Shown here in pieces: positions 18,981 through 30,796 of a stretch of 64,000 nt of DNA (positions are counted from its first letter, which is position 1; every line of letters begins with the position of its first letter). The DNA comes from Ephemerocybe angulata (Eukaryota > Basidiomycota > Agaricomycetes > Agaricales > Psathyrellaceae). The stretch covers positions 434,001 through 498,000 of the forward strand of contig JAACJK010000111.1 in NCBI GenBank assembly GCA_013368325.1, in the 5' to 3' direction. The notes under the pieces are model-generated. The model was not told the DNA's origin, made no database searches, and worked only from the letters and a program-made list of their open reading frames with translations. The position numbers were made by a program, and so were the translations under genes.

Positions 18981-21329
18981 ATGCCTAACATGAAGCACAC
19001 GAAGGAAAGCCTCGAGGGACTCTCGCGCAAGAAGCTGCAGGCTCTGGCCAAGGTGCGCATTGCTCTCCATCATCCCCTGGCTCGATCCGACGCGTTCTCC
19101 AACCCAGAAACACGGGATTAGGGCGAACCAGAAGTCCACCGAGATCATCAACGAGATTCTCGAGCTGCAGGACACGGAAGAATCTAAGCGGGGAGACGAC
19201 GAATCGGACGACGCACCACCAGAAGCACAGCACCACCAACAAAGAGCACAGCAAGAAGGTGAATCACAGGACGAGGAGCCGTCATTCTCCCCACCCGGGA
19301 CACCCCCTTCCTTTATGAGGAGCGCGCCACAGGCATTGCTTGCGACAAGGGAGCGTCCTCAGCCAGCAACACCCACCAGAAATGGCGAACCATCGGAACA
19401 GCTGCTCTACAGCCCCGGCGGCAGGTTACGAGGACTAGCCCAAAGCCCCCCATACATACCCACAGAGTACCCCTCAAGCCCCCTCGCACAGCCGACAAGC
19501 CTCTCCAACCAGCAGGACCGCGACTACTCCCCCGACATCGAAGCCGCGCCGACTCGCTTCCGCCCGCACGATGCGACCGCTGGTATCAACATCTACTCCT
19601 CCTCCTCCTTCCAAGCACGATCGCCGCGAATCATGGTCTCTATGAGCACCACCCAACCAGGCACGATGATAGCCCACGGTCCAGGGCATCCTCTAGCTTC
19701 TGAAACCAATGCGCGCGAAGAGGCCGCCAGAATGGCGCAACTGATGGAAGAGCATTCCCGTACTCCGGAACCTCCTGCCCCTGCAACGCCATCCCCGAGC
19801 CCCAAAGAACCGAAACCCGAACCATATACCCCGAGGCAGTACCCAGCACTTCGAATCGCGAGATAACACCCCCACCCTACTCGCCCTGCGAATGGCCCGA
19901 AGGGCACCGGCGGCAAGGCAGCGAGGGGAGTGGAAGCGCGATGTCCCCGAGCCCTCCAGCCAGGCCTCAGACCCCAGAAGAGCTTTCAGAGAGGAGAAAC
20001 CGGTTTGAGCGACAAGGCTCTTACCGCCATTTCGAAGGTGCGTCTCCATCCAGTCTGTTGGCAGCCGTTCTTGATGCTAACCACTGCTCGAATGCAGACT
20101 CCGAATCTCCCGTCTCCGATTCTCCCGTCTCGCCCATCGGTGTAACCAGAACGCCTTCGCCCCCGGCTGTCCCTGGAATTGAAGACCCTTATTCTCCCTA
20201 CGGTACCGCGGTCGTCGACCCCTACGGGGGTGAAGACCCGTACTACGAGCACCAACCTCCTGCCATCCGCTACGGCCCGACAACCGCGATATCATCCATC
20301 TCGCAGCGCCGCCGTCCAAAGACTCCCCACCCCCGCGCGAGGACGAACCCGCAAACTCCCCAAACAGACAACTCCCTCTACAACCCAGGGCCCCCGAAAG
20401 AACCGACGCCCCAGCGCGAGACGGTGTATCAGCTCCCTGGCTCGAACGAGTCCTGGGATTCAATCCATCATGGTCCCAGGCCTGAGGCCAACGATGTATA
20501 CCATGCGCCGGGTTCCCCGATGGAGGAGAGGGCAAGCCGCCGCCGATCTCTCGCTCTAGTGGAGGCGCATGTTGAGGAAGAGGAGGTTGACGAGAACGCA
20601 GACGAAGCAGCTAGCGAGTCCGACAAGGAGAACGGCGAGCCGGGTTATAGCGCCCCCAACGATCCCACCGATCACCGGAGTCTTGCACCTACTCCTTCAT
20701 CCCTCCCCGATTACGAAGACGATGAAGAACCGGCGACCCGTGTCAATGATGCGCCAACCTCTGCTGAAATTCAACGGTTCCACGTGGGGGTGGCCGCAGC
20801 CTTGGCCGAAAACGCACGGATCAGGGGGACGATCCATAGGCAGCACCTCGTAATGCAGGGCATCCGCGAAAGAATCGGATCGGTGAGGGATGAAGTGAGG
20901 AGGGAGACCGGTTGGGAGTTCGGGGGGTTGCACAACGACGAGAACCGCCCCGTGGGTGCGGAGGAGAGGAGGATGAAGGAACAGAGGGCCCGACCGCGGA
21001 CTGGCCGGGAGAACGGGGCTCGAGCGCCTCTCGCCCAACGCCAGGATACCGAGGCGATCGGTCCAAACGACGCCCAACGACGGACTGGCCAAGAAAACAG
21101 GGCTCGAGCGCCGCTCGCCCAACTCCAGGATACCCAGGTGATCGCTCCCAACAACGGCTCCCGTGGGGTGAAGCGAGCCAGGGATGAAGAGGAGGACGAG
21201 GCTACCCAGGCGGCGATCTTGGAGTCATTCAAAACCACCAAGAAGGCCAGGGAGCAAGAACCCGCGCAGGAACCCGGGAACGTCCAGTATTGGTTGACGC
21301 AAGAGGAGGAGGACGACATGTATGTCTGA
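18981..21329 (+). CDS. SAP-like motif protein with long disordered region (NuSAP-like N-terminus)
   Basis: Exon 1 starts MPNMKHTKESLEGLSRKKL at 18981 and is joined, across a GTGCGC...CCCAG intron, to KHGIRANQKSTEIINEIL. Together these form a helix-turn-helix SAP-like motif resembling the N-terminus of nucleolar and spindle-associated proteins, so DNA or chromatin binding is plausible. A phase-1 intron about 19760-19839 best explains a frame change, and another follows SYRHFE (about 20038-20097). The remainder is Pro/Ser-rich and acidic (VEEEEVDENADE), then a helical segment (SAEIQRFHVGVAAALAENAR), two near-copies of an RTGxENxARAPLAQ unit at about 21000 and 21080, a basic KRARDEEEDE, and an acidic end. 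The function is inferred from the motif only; the 80-nt intron is the least certain part. Confidence 0.68.
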
Positions 21330-21859
21330 TTTTCGATTCGCTTGACTTGAGGAATGTGGTGCAGAGTCGGTCGTTGTTCTTTGCCGGGTTTCCTGATATT
21401 TCTTCGTTATCGTTTCATGTATAATTTGCTGTATTTGTATCAATTCAAAGTGTATCCCCCAATGACTGAAAGGCTACTTACTCGACTGTCGATGATGGCG
21501 ATGAGCGATAGGCAGCCTGAGAAGGGCGCCTAGAGGGAGCAGCAGATAGCTGGACGTATCTGTTCGTCTTCAACCAATTGCTGCGTTCTCCATCCGTCTG
21601 GTTTCACGACTACACGAAGATTCAAAGGTAAGGTCCTTTGAACGTATCAGTCAAAGGGATTCTGAGCGGGGAGCGTCTAAGGGGGGTCTTACTGGGCTAC
21701 AAGCTTTTTGGTGAGGTTTGTTGGGGGATGAAGAAAATCAAAGGATAGATCATGGTTCACATCGCGAGCCTGGGATGAATCAAAGATGAATGATGTCGAG
21801 ATCACGTCTTCGACCCATACTTATGGGTCGCTCTTTACTTATGAACTTCTTCTTTCTTA
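21330..21859. other. Intergenic region
   Basis: 3' flank of the SAP-like gene; no gene, tRNA or repeat was recognised apart from its closeness to the degenerate copy that starts near 21860. Confidence 0.45.
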
Positions 21860-22530
21860 ATGACTTCAACCATGGCAGACTCATGCTACTTTGACGACAC
21901 TCGCAAATACCTCACCGACCCATTCTATTGTTCGAAAGGCTCAGGAAGACACGGGCATCACCACCAGAAGCAGCATCCAGCACATCGCTCGCCGACTCAC
22001 TGCATCCCCAACTGCTCAGCGCTCAGTCGCAAGGTACCAATACGAATAGAACCCGGGGCGCGACATGAAGCGCAAGAAGGACCAGCAGCTCTGAGTGCAC
22101 CATAACCAACCAGATGGTAGCCCTGGAGGACCAGGCATTGGGTGAACCGGCTTCTCATCCACCAATTCACCGCTTCTGGACGCGATAATTATGCACGGGA
22201 GGCGTCATCTGTTCGAAGTGGTACAAGGCGAAGTGGTACAAGGCGAACCTCGTGAATAAGGTGCGCAAGCCTCCTGGTCCCAGATGTGCAGTGCACTGAT
22301 ATTCCTTCCCTCGTCAATAGGTCGAGGCTTCGTTTGGACCGGGGTACGACTCTACGACCCAGCTCTGGAATTGGCTAAATGGCATACGAAGGTGGAGCCG
22401 GCAACAACAGACCTAAATTCGGAGGAGCCAAGGACGGAATGCATACGGAGGAAGGAGCAGGATTTTATAGACTTCGTCGTCAAAGGCGAAGAACGAGCTA
22501 ATACTTCATGAAGGTGACTATCACATCTAC
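21860..22530 (+). pseudogene. Degenerate unidentified gene, copy 1 of an inverted pair
   Basis: Matches the minus strand of 43830-44480 over most of its length. Shared landmarks are ACGGGCATCACCACCAG, ACCAACCAGATGGTAGCCC, TTCACCGCTTCTGGACGCG, CTCCTGGTCCCAGATGTG and GGAAGGAGCAGGAT. Translations of both copies contain TITNQMVALED and HPPIHRFWTR but are broken by stops and shifts. This copy has a small tandem duplication (AAGTGGTACAAGGCG, twice near 22220) and stops soon after DFVVKGEE. I cannot assign a family. The following stretch 22531-22904 holds nothing recognisable. Confidence 0.55.
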
Positions 22531-22904
22531 AACCCCTGTTTACCTTTACCCACGACACCAAGCTAACCAGAACCATTATCAGGGGTGTGGAAAGAGGACT
22601 ATGATATTCGAAGCCATGGCATGGGAGACCAACTGGCCCACAAAAACTCATAGTCTGGAGGAACAGACAGCAAGAGCTTGCCAGTAGCAAGAGCAGCACA
22701 AGTTGAGCACAAGCCTGAGCAGTGACTCTTGAGGCCAAATCAGCGGATTCAGATACCGAACCTTATTCAACCCCGAACGGATACAAAGCGGGAGAACACG
22801 AAGGATATCACTATAGAGACAGTGGACGACAAGTGGACGACACAGTAACCAGGACCCAAGAATTAGACTTGTAAGTATGCTCCCGTTCAGATCGCTCGAA
22901 GCTT

Positions 22905-23870
22905 CAGAAGAACCGGAAAGTGGCATTGCTTGATGGGTCCGCCCCAGGTACTGGTGTGGCCTGCTGCAATGGTGTCTGGGCTTCGTAGTTCGCGATATAC
23001 GTCCCCCACTCCGGCCAACTACCCGGAAAACGAGTATTCGTTAGGCAGAATGCTTCAAAAAACTTAGAGCGAGGACATACTCGAAGCCTATCGGAACTCC
23101 AGCCAAGGCGTCGATCTGGTTGAACCCCATGGAGTCAAAGTCCTGAATGCCTGCGGATGCGAGGAAGGCGTCAATATTACGGCGACTAATAAAGGACGAC
23201 CCTGGAGTTACGTACCTGATGTGGGCGTGTGCGCCTGAGGAAAACTGAGCGCGTCAAACGTCACGGACATCGCGTTGGAAATGGTTGCTGGGTGTGGGTA
23301 GTTCGGGTGGTCGATGCTAAACTGAGGAAGCGACAATACAGACAGATCTGTCGCAGTAACAGTGGTTCCCAATGCCCCATTGAAGCTGGTATTTGCAATT
23401 AGCGCGGAGGTATCAGCACCAGCGTTTGAACCGGCGATTGGATCCAATGGGGGTATGCTACCCATCGAGCTGCCTTCCCAAGTATGGTGTCAGAGAAGAG
23501 GTGCTCATGTAAGAAGATTGGTGCTGACCCAAAGTTATACGTCGTTTTCTGGGGATAATTGGTGAGATTTTGACACGCATATAAAGAGGGGGCAGACCTT
23601 GGTGACATGGAAGTGGGTGCATTCAGAATCGAAAGCAATACAGTTTGTGCACCGAAATCCGGGCATCTTTGCAGAATCACCTTTAATTCGGTCAGATATG
23701 CAGATACCTGGGGCCGAAGCGTTCCCTCACATTTCACTATTTCGAGGCCAGTCAATTGTGAACATTTATGAACATGGACGATGTCCACACGCACCTTTCT
23801 TCTGTCTACAGAGATCGCAAGAGCCTTGCAGTCTCCTCTGTTTCGGCTTCGATGGACCACTTGACGCCAT
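22905..23870 (-). CDS. Small Zn2Cys6 (Gal4-type) fungal transcription factor
   Basis: Starts MASSGPSKPKQRRLQGS at 23870. The zinc cluster is CDLCRQKKGACDSAKMPG followed by FRCTNCIAFDSECTHF, a full six-cysteine set once an intron inside the cluster is removed. Using donor GTGGAC and acceptor TTAAAG restores the third Cys and the Asp; using the stronger-looking GTGCGT three codons earlier would lose it. Further exons give TYNFG, then SSMGSIPPLDPIAGSNAGAD, FNQIDALAGVPIGF and a tail WPEWGTYIANYEAQTP ending at 22905. There are about five short introns and some 230 residues, with no room for the usual middle homology region. It presumably binds DNA in the nucleus; targets are unknown. Confidence 0.72.
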
Positions 23871-24429
23871 TGTAAGAGAGTCTCTGGGATTGAGGACTGG
23901 GTGTAACGAATTCACATGTAGTAATACGTGGAGATGGACGTAAGACGCAGAAGTCCAACGCCCGGCGACCATTACTCAGCACTGGATGATTGCCGCCGAC
24001 CGGCATTCCAAATGAGGAACACAACCCCTGTCTCAGCTTTAATAGTTCAGTCTTCTGCAACAAGGGTATCTCGAAGTACATCTCAAATGAGCTACGGAGT
24101 GATGTACCCTGCTTGTTCGACAATATAAGCCAAGATCTGACTAAAAGGGATCTCTGAGCAAGTGAGAGCTGACCCAGGTCGTAAGCGCCCACAGATCAAT
24201 GTCCCATCATCAAAAGTCTCTAGTCTGGAATCGATTACTCCCCGGTGAAAGAGGATCGACGAGTTTATACTTTTAGAACCTGTAGAAGCCGTTAGACGGG
24301 AACATCATGTCACCGCGGTGAAACCCTGGACGCAAGAAGTGTACAATCGGATAAACTTGGTCAATAGGATATATAGGCCACTCGTCCAGCAGTGCTACCA
24401 GGCTAACTAGACTCTGATCTAACCCAGCC
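23871..24429. promoter_or_regulatory. Divergent intergenic region with TATA box for the secreted protein
   Basis: Lies between the Zn2Cys6 gene (minus) and the Cys-rich gene (plus). A TATATA at 24370-24375 is about 55 bp before the ATG at 24430. Nothing else was recognised. Confidence 0.4.
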
Positions 24430-24934
24430 ATGAGAACCTTCGCAGCTCTGGTGGTGCTTGCAATTCTTCGAGGCGCATCAGCGGCCGTTCCTGCTATTGC
24501 ATCCACGCCTTCGTCTATCCCTCTCCCGTCGGGATCCCATGGACACTGTATGTTGCCATTCAAATCTGGTGCCCAATATCCCGTTGAGCTCATCACCCGG
24601 CCGAACCTATTTAGCGTCTTCCCCACAGCCTACACCGACACCTCCTCCCTCAACCTGCACCGCCCACACTGCAGCATGTCCACCCTGCACCGGCATCATG
24701 GTCTCAACGCACTCGATTCCAGAGACAATAATCAATCCCACCAGCACCCAATGCGCAACATGCACATGCAAGATATGCCCTGTCGTGGACTGTTGGTGCA
24801 CCTATCCTCAGCAAATGTACTCTACCTTCATCAAGGATGGATGTCAATGGTGCAGCTGTGCCCCAAACCCGGCGTATACCAGCACCAGCAGGACAGCGAT
24901 CACATCCCCCACTATACTAACAGCCGCACCTTGA
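24430..24934 (+). CDS. Small secreted cysteine-rich protein
   Basis: Exon 1 encodes a clear signal peptide (MRTFAALVVLAILRGASAA, probable cleavage after ASA) and ends GSHGH. An intron with donor GTATGT (24548) and acceptor TATTTAG (24613) joins it in frame to a Pro/Thr-rich stretch and then a domain with twelve cysteines in roughly 70 residues, including CATCTCKICPVVDCWC and DGCQWCSC. The mature protein is about 128 residues, ending in Ser/Thr-rich TILTAAP. Such proteins are exported and disulfide-bonded; roles range from cell-wall to effector functions, and nothing here decides between them. Without the splice, the first frame continues in a Cys-poor, His-rich stretch, so the spliced model is preferred. 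Confidence 0.68.
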
Positions 24935-25064
24935 CTCAATGATCGAACAAACTCTTGTATTATCTCAAAAAGAACTCTAAAATACAAAGTTATAACTAAA
25001 ACAACAAAGGAAGCGTAAATTAGCACTTTAAGCGCCCAAGATGTCCGAGACTACAAGCATGCAT

Positions 25065-28000
25065 CTACCATCCCCGCCCTCCAACACTCCCATTCTTCTT
25101 CCTAGCCAAGACCAAGTCCAATTGCGCATCCAAATCATCCCCTCCTCCCCCCTCCTCCGTCCTCGCCCTCCTCGTCACAATATCTTCCACCGCACCACTC
25201 GGCCTCCTCCTATGCCCCGAAGGAGGCAAAAGCAATGTCGAACCTCCCGGCACCAGCGCCGTCGGCGAACCCTTCTGCCCACCCAGCACCGGGCTCGGAG
25301 GCTGGATAGTATGAGTATCACCTTGCTCAACGCGACTTGGACTGCGATGCCCGCTATCCCATGACGCACTACTCCCAGCCCGGGGCGACAAACGCCGAGG
25401 ACGTGGAGCTGTAACCGACCATGGCTCAACATCCGCGACAACCCTCTTCCTCCTGGTATCATCACTCTGCAGTGTAAGAGAGGGTATAGCTATTGTAGGA
25501 CGCTCGGAGTCCGAGGGAGGTTTCAGTTTCTTGGGCAACAGCATTCCCATTTCCACTTCTTCTGGGTCAGCGTCCGCGCCAGAAGCTGTCCGAGCAAGGC
25601 TTGGAGTACTGGTGCTCGCTCCCAGACTCGGAGAGCGCGAATCTTGACTATCGAGCTGCATGGATTGGAACGAGGGAGCTGGGGAGGGGAGTATGAGCAG
25701 AGCGGTGGTATCAGGCCTGTCCAAGTTTATTGGGTTGACTGGGATTGGGGGCCTGGGAGGGATTGGAGGGGGAAGCGGTGGGGAGGTCGGAGTTGACGGG
25801 AGAGGCGGAGGGGCGGGGGTCGGACGAATGGCGTGTTCAGTGGCGGGGGCGGAGGCGGAGGTGGGAGGGGAGGAGCCGGTGCTGCGCGGAAGGTAGGATT
25901 TGACTTAGGAAGCGGAGAGCGAGGCTGGGGAACAGTAGATGTCGGGAACGTTTTGGCTTTCTGTGGTGTTGGTGCTGCTTCGGCAAGCCTGGGGGACTTG
26001 GATTGTGATCCTTCTTTCGACGCTGAAGCAGGTTGTTTCCCAGATGTCGGTGTCGGAGAGTTTTGTTGGGGCTTCTTGTTGGATTGGTCCTCTGGCTTTG
26101 GTGGCATAGCCGGGAGGGGAGTTCTTGTGCGGGCGTCTGAGCTCGTCGTACCATGTATCTGGGGTGTCGATATATGAATCTTCGAAAAAGACTTGGTCTC
26201 GTCCTCGGACTCCGGAGTGCGTGGTGGTAGAACCAGCGGTCCCGGAGTCTTGACCATCGGCGTCAACAGCTCGGTCGATTGAGTCTTCTTTTCCCGGGCC
26301 TCAAGGAGAGCTTGTGCGGTGACTTCTGTTTCTTGGCGAAGATAGTTAGCTGCAATTGCAGCCATGATATCATCGTCCACCCCGCCGCCCCCGTCGCCAC
26401 TTTCGCTGTCGCTAGCGTCTTTATCTCCTTCTTCCTTCGCCGGGGGAGGTCTGTACGGTTGATAAGGAGGGATCGTCCCGGGAGGGAAGGGCGAGCCTGT
26501 GGGCCTTTCGGGCAACGTATTACTCGACTTCTCCGAGCTCTGAGGAGGAACGTCCATATGCTGCGACTTTTCAGACGCAACAGCTTCGTTAGGGGACGTC
26601 GCTCGGGGCACGAATGGGGGCGGGTAACTCGTATACGGCTGTGATCCATGTGGAATTCCTTCGGGAGCAGGAGCGCTAGCGTACTGATAATCCTCCAATG
26701 CCGCCTTGGCTTTCTCCGCAATCCAGCCATCAATACGCGCCCTCCACGCCCTGTCCATGCGCTGCCCATATCGCTGGAATGTTGCACCGATGAGGACGCC
26801 ATAGATGCACCCTAGTGCAAGTATACCTGAGACTACGGTGCGGAGAATCATGTGGGCAAGTACAGCGTTGTGCGACAGCGTTGCAGGGTCGCTGGAGGTT
26901 ACATCCGTTCCCGTTCGCCAGACGAAGGCCATGATGCAACAGATGAAAAGGAGTAGGGACCTTGTCCCTCGTTAGAACGAGTCTTCAATTGTAAAGTGAA
27001 AAGGGAGACGCACCATGCAAGGTACACGGCAGGCATCGCCAAGAGGACCCACACGTTCCAGTAGAACACTGTTCTCGACTTCTTCGCTTCCAGGGCCCAC
27101 TCTGCTGCCTTGTAAGGCTTCCGCATCGTCCCAAAACGGATGATGTAGATGCATCCATACAGGAGACTGATCAAAGCACAGACCAGAGACGATAGCGCAA
27201 AGTACCGTGTAAATGGATCGGTGGCCGCAGCGTCAATCTGCAGAATTGTGAGGATGGCGCTACTCGATGTTAGTCAAGCTCAATCGTATACAGGTGTCAC
27301 GACATACCTGAGCAACAAGACGGAGATGAGGTTGAACGTCTTCCACTCTCTCAAAAGGTTGTTAATGAAGTCCTCCCACGCGTGCTTCAGACTTTCGTAC
27401 GCCGGCGGCATGTTCCTCGTCTCGAAGCTGTAATGAAGCGTATGGATAGGCTTGTTCTGTGAAGCCGACTCCAGCGCCATGGTCTTCAGCGCGCCCAGGC
27501 TGAGATCCGCTTCCTCGAATATCCTAGCCACGCGCGAGAAGTACAGCGACGGCAAGCGAAGAAGAATGTGGTGATACAGAGCGTGAGGTATGCGGCTGGC
27601 GTGCGCGACGACCCGATCCACTCGCGAAATGGACCCCCCCACTTCATGGTATTCCCTCGAACCGAAGCATCTGCGGACCACTCGATAGGGAAGGATAAGG
27701 GGGAGGCAAAGAATGATAGCGGCATTCGCGAAGAACGACCACACCCTCGACCACCATGGTCTTCGCGTGATAGTCGCGTCGTCGTCGGCGCCGTCGAATT
27801 CAGCAACAGTCCCAAAGCCCGATCCTGTGTGGTACAGCACCTGCTGAGACGGAGGGAACTCGGGCTCAACGTACGGATTGAACGCGGCGGGCTCCGTGTG
27901 TTCTGCACCCTCATATATGGGTGTCAAGGGGTGGAGGCGGTCGTCTAGGGGGGCGGGTACAGGTGCTGGGCTTGAGGACGGTTCGTCGATCCTGCCGTAG

Positions 28001-28890
28001 TAGCTAGTCCGGCCCCCAACACCAGGACGTCGCTGAGGGCTCTGCGCTCGAGGTGGTGTCCCCGCCCCTGGATAATAAGCGCTGGGAGCACTTGCCGCAT
28101 GAGCCGGTAGCTGCTGTGACGGTGCAAATGGTGGATAGGCAGCTGGAGCACTCCCGGTGTGCGGTTGAGGAGCCGATTGGTACTGAGGCACGTAGGCGCT
28201 GGGGGCACTTGCTGCAAGGGGTGGTAATTGCTGTGAAGGAGCGTAATGGGGATAGGCCGCCGGAGCGCTCGAGTGTGCCTGGGGCGCCGATTGGTACTGG
28301 GGTGCGTAGGATGCAGGAGTTTGGTAGGGTTTGGGTGCGTATACCGCCTGCGGTGGCTCGGCGCCAGTCGGTGCGATGTTGTCGAAAGTGAGATCGTCGG
28401 GAACTTGCTGACGTCGCCTTGCATTCCCTGCCCGGTATGGATCTCTTGCGCCGTAGCCCGGGGCGTCGTAGACTGAAGGTGCTCCTCGTGCGGTCCCTCT
28501 ACGATACAGAGGGGAGTTGTCTTCGAACGGTAGTATCTGAGCAGGGAAGGTGTAGAATGGGTTTTGGTGGTAGCGACCTGATGGTCGAGCAGAAGCGTAC
28601 GAATCCATTCTTGCAAGGTTTCCTCCGGGTACTGCAGTCTCTCCCCCATACATCGATTCATCGTCTCTTCGCCTCGGGTTCGTTGTCGGAGCAGAGCTCA
28701 AGAAGGCGCCTAGGGCCTCACTGACTTGAGGAGGAGGCACGAAGCCTGAATAATTGCTTCGATTTGGCGCCGACTGATAACCATATCTCGCTGGAAGCAT
28801 GTCAGTTCAGGGAAGCGCCGACGAGTCCTTAGACGACGTACCTTCTGGCTCCTGGCGATTGAATGTTGCTGAGAGTGGTCTGGTCGACAT
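25065..28890 (-). CDS. Large multi-pass membrane protein with disordered N- and C-terminal regions
   Basis: Starts MSTRPLSATFNRQEPE at 28890 and splices (GTACGT...TTCCAG) into RYGYQSAPNRSNYSGF. The N-terminal 280 residues are rich in Ala/Pro/Tyr/Gln with two related Gln-Ser-Ala-Pro repeats (YAPQYQSAPQ, YVPQYQSAPQ). Membrane helices follow: FFANAAIILCLPLILPY, LISVLLLR, YFALSSLVCALISLLYGC, NVWVLLAMPAVYLAWCV, LLFICCIMAFVW, and ILRTVVSGILALGCIYGVLI. The C-terminus is a long cytosolic-type Pro/Ser-rich tail with a polyproline run (LPPPPPPPPL). A frame change near 25800-25900, inside that tail, needs either an unresolved intron or a frameshift; the final piece (LDRPDTTALLILPSP...) ends at 25065. 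The family is not recognised. Confidence 0.65.
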
Positions 28891-29335
28891 CTTGAGGTCT
28901 GTTGTCGCCGTTGTCAGGAGGAAGATGCCCTTTACCTCGAAATGACAGGAATCTCATGCGGTGGGTGTGCCTGACATCTTGATTAGCGCCGAGTCAGGCC
29001 CCCGCAGAATCCGAGTCCATTGCCGATGTTGGAGGATGTTGGGTGCAAAAAGGCTTTCGTCGTCGTCGCGTTGTCATCGTCGTCGCTGCCAACAGCGAGC
29101 GCGGGCGGCTAAGCGGTGGAAGTTATGTAAGCTCGCCAAAGGGATGGCCAATGCGCAGGTTAGACGCTCGGAAACAAACCGAATTTGCACTCTGTTGAGC
29201 CTTTAAATCCTTGGAGGAGCAGAGTGCCACGGAGCGTAGTAATGCGGTAACCTCGAACTAAGAGCTGACTATCGGCATTAAGCTCAGTGTAGTAGAAATA
29301 CAAATAATTATAGATGACTGGCAACAAATGCACCC
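28891..29335. other. Intergenic region
   Basis: Upstream region of the membrane-protein gene and 3' flank of the 7TM gene. It has a GTCGTCGTCG-type short repeat near 29060 and nothing else recognisable. Confidence 0.45.
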
Positions 29336-30796
29336 TCATCTCGTAATTCCCATGTTACCCATATCTTCGAAGGGCGGTTTATAACTTTCCTCGTCGACCT
29401 TGCTGTCTCTTGACGGCGCCTCGGGATAGGCGACGAACTCGGGTTTCCGCGGCATGTCGTCCAACTGATGCTCCTCCACCACCGAGGTTGTCACGAATCG
29501 CATTCCTAGCGATCGGCGGCCACTTCGAGGAGGAGGATCCATATTGGGTGACTCCTCATTCTTGCTTGTAAGCCATGTCGGCACGATAGCGTTTATCGTA
29601 TGGGACCCAGCGCTGTGACTGCTCGTAACACTTGCGGCAGCGTGCGCCCGGATGGCTATCAGTACGAAAACTATGCCTAGGATGGTGCTTGAGTCTAGAG
29701 GTCATGATGCGCATGGCGGTGCGTACCTATGCTTGGTGCTAGCGCATGCTGAATGATAACAATAGATGGATGGTCAATGAAACACAGGACTGTCAGAATC
29801 AACATCTGTGTCGTGTATATCAGGGCGCTTTCCACGATAATTCGTGTGATGAGGATAAAGTTGCGACCGGGGTTGGGATCGAAGCCTGTCTTGGAGGCAA
29901 CTTTATACTGCTTGTACAGTCGAAAGCCAATAAAACTTGTCGTCAGGATGTTTTGGGCTAGGTTGAGGGGGTAGATAATCCTAAACATCCGGGTCATAAC
30001 ATTCACAGGGATTGAGTCCTCGTGATGGAACCAGTAATAATTGACCGAGGTGGCCCCTGCACGTCGGTGAGGTTAGCACTGCTCAGAAGGGCCCGGGAGG
30101 AAGGAGGACTTGCCAATGCTAGCGAGGAGCAGAAGGACTGGGAGGATAATAACAAAGTAGTTCCTCTGCCAGATGACAAAGCACCGGTAGATCTGCGAGA
30201 GCTTGGTGAGAACAGGGACATATCAGTTCGGCGCTCAACGTACAACAAGGATATCCCCAATCCATGTAAGACAGCCCATTATGATTGGAAATGCATACGC
30301 GTCCCAGTTTTTGAGGTTCAGGAGGAAGGAGACTGCGTGATTGGGAGAGTTTGGATCGTAGCTTGCGTACGCCGTCAACATTCGATACATGTTCGTCGCT
30401 ATCAGGAGGCTTTCAGTCAACTTCGGCGAGGTAACGGTGAAGAGTGAAAGACACACACAGTTGTGGAAGGTGATGAGGACGAACATCGCGAGGATCCCGG
30501 TCAGGAAGACCCTCGAGGAAGAAGTGGCCAGAGCCTGTTTCCTCATCATAATGTTGAGCGCCACGACGAAGAGGCTGAAGTAGAGGCCTGAGGGAACTGG
30601 TAAGCCGATTGTTCACGCCAGAAGCTGGGAAAGAGGACCATAGAGCGTTGCCTACGATGAGCAGTGAGCACAAACCAAGGAAGTCCAATACGTGGATCCG
30701 ACGTACCTCGAGCCAAAACGAGACTAAGAAGTAGATTTTATACATCTGCGTGCTTTCAGCACTCAGCATGAATCCTCCATCGTCAGCGGCTGTCAT
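29336..30796 (-). CDS. Seven-helix membrane protein of the Agaricomycete 7TM family
   Basis: Starts MTAADDGGFMLSAESTQMY at 30796. Spliced exons give the family's order: FWLEATLYG, GLYFSLFVVALNIMMRK, VFLTGILAMFVLITFHNCV, IIMGCLTWIGDILVV, YRCFVIWQRNYFVIILPVLL, NYYWFHHEDSIPVNV, LNLAQNILTTSFIGFRLY, then FILITRIIVESALIYTTQM and IGIVFVLIAIRAHAAAS, and a charged cytosolic tail ending DMGNMGITR. Such proteins are numerous in mushroom genomes and GPCR-like in topology; ligands are not known. The intron at 30113-30057 must use a GC donor (GCAAGT) with a normal AG, because only that keeps the frame across ASI-GATSVNYY. The family assignment is from the pattern of helices and the IYRCFVIW signature. Confidence 0.75.
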
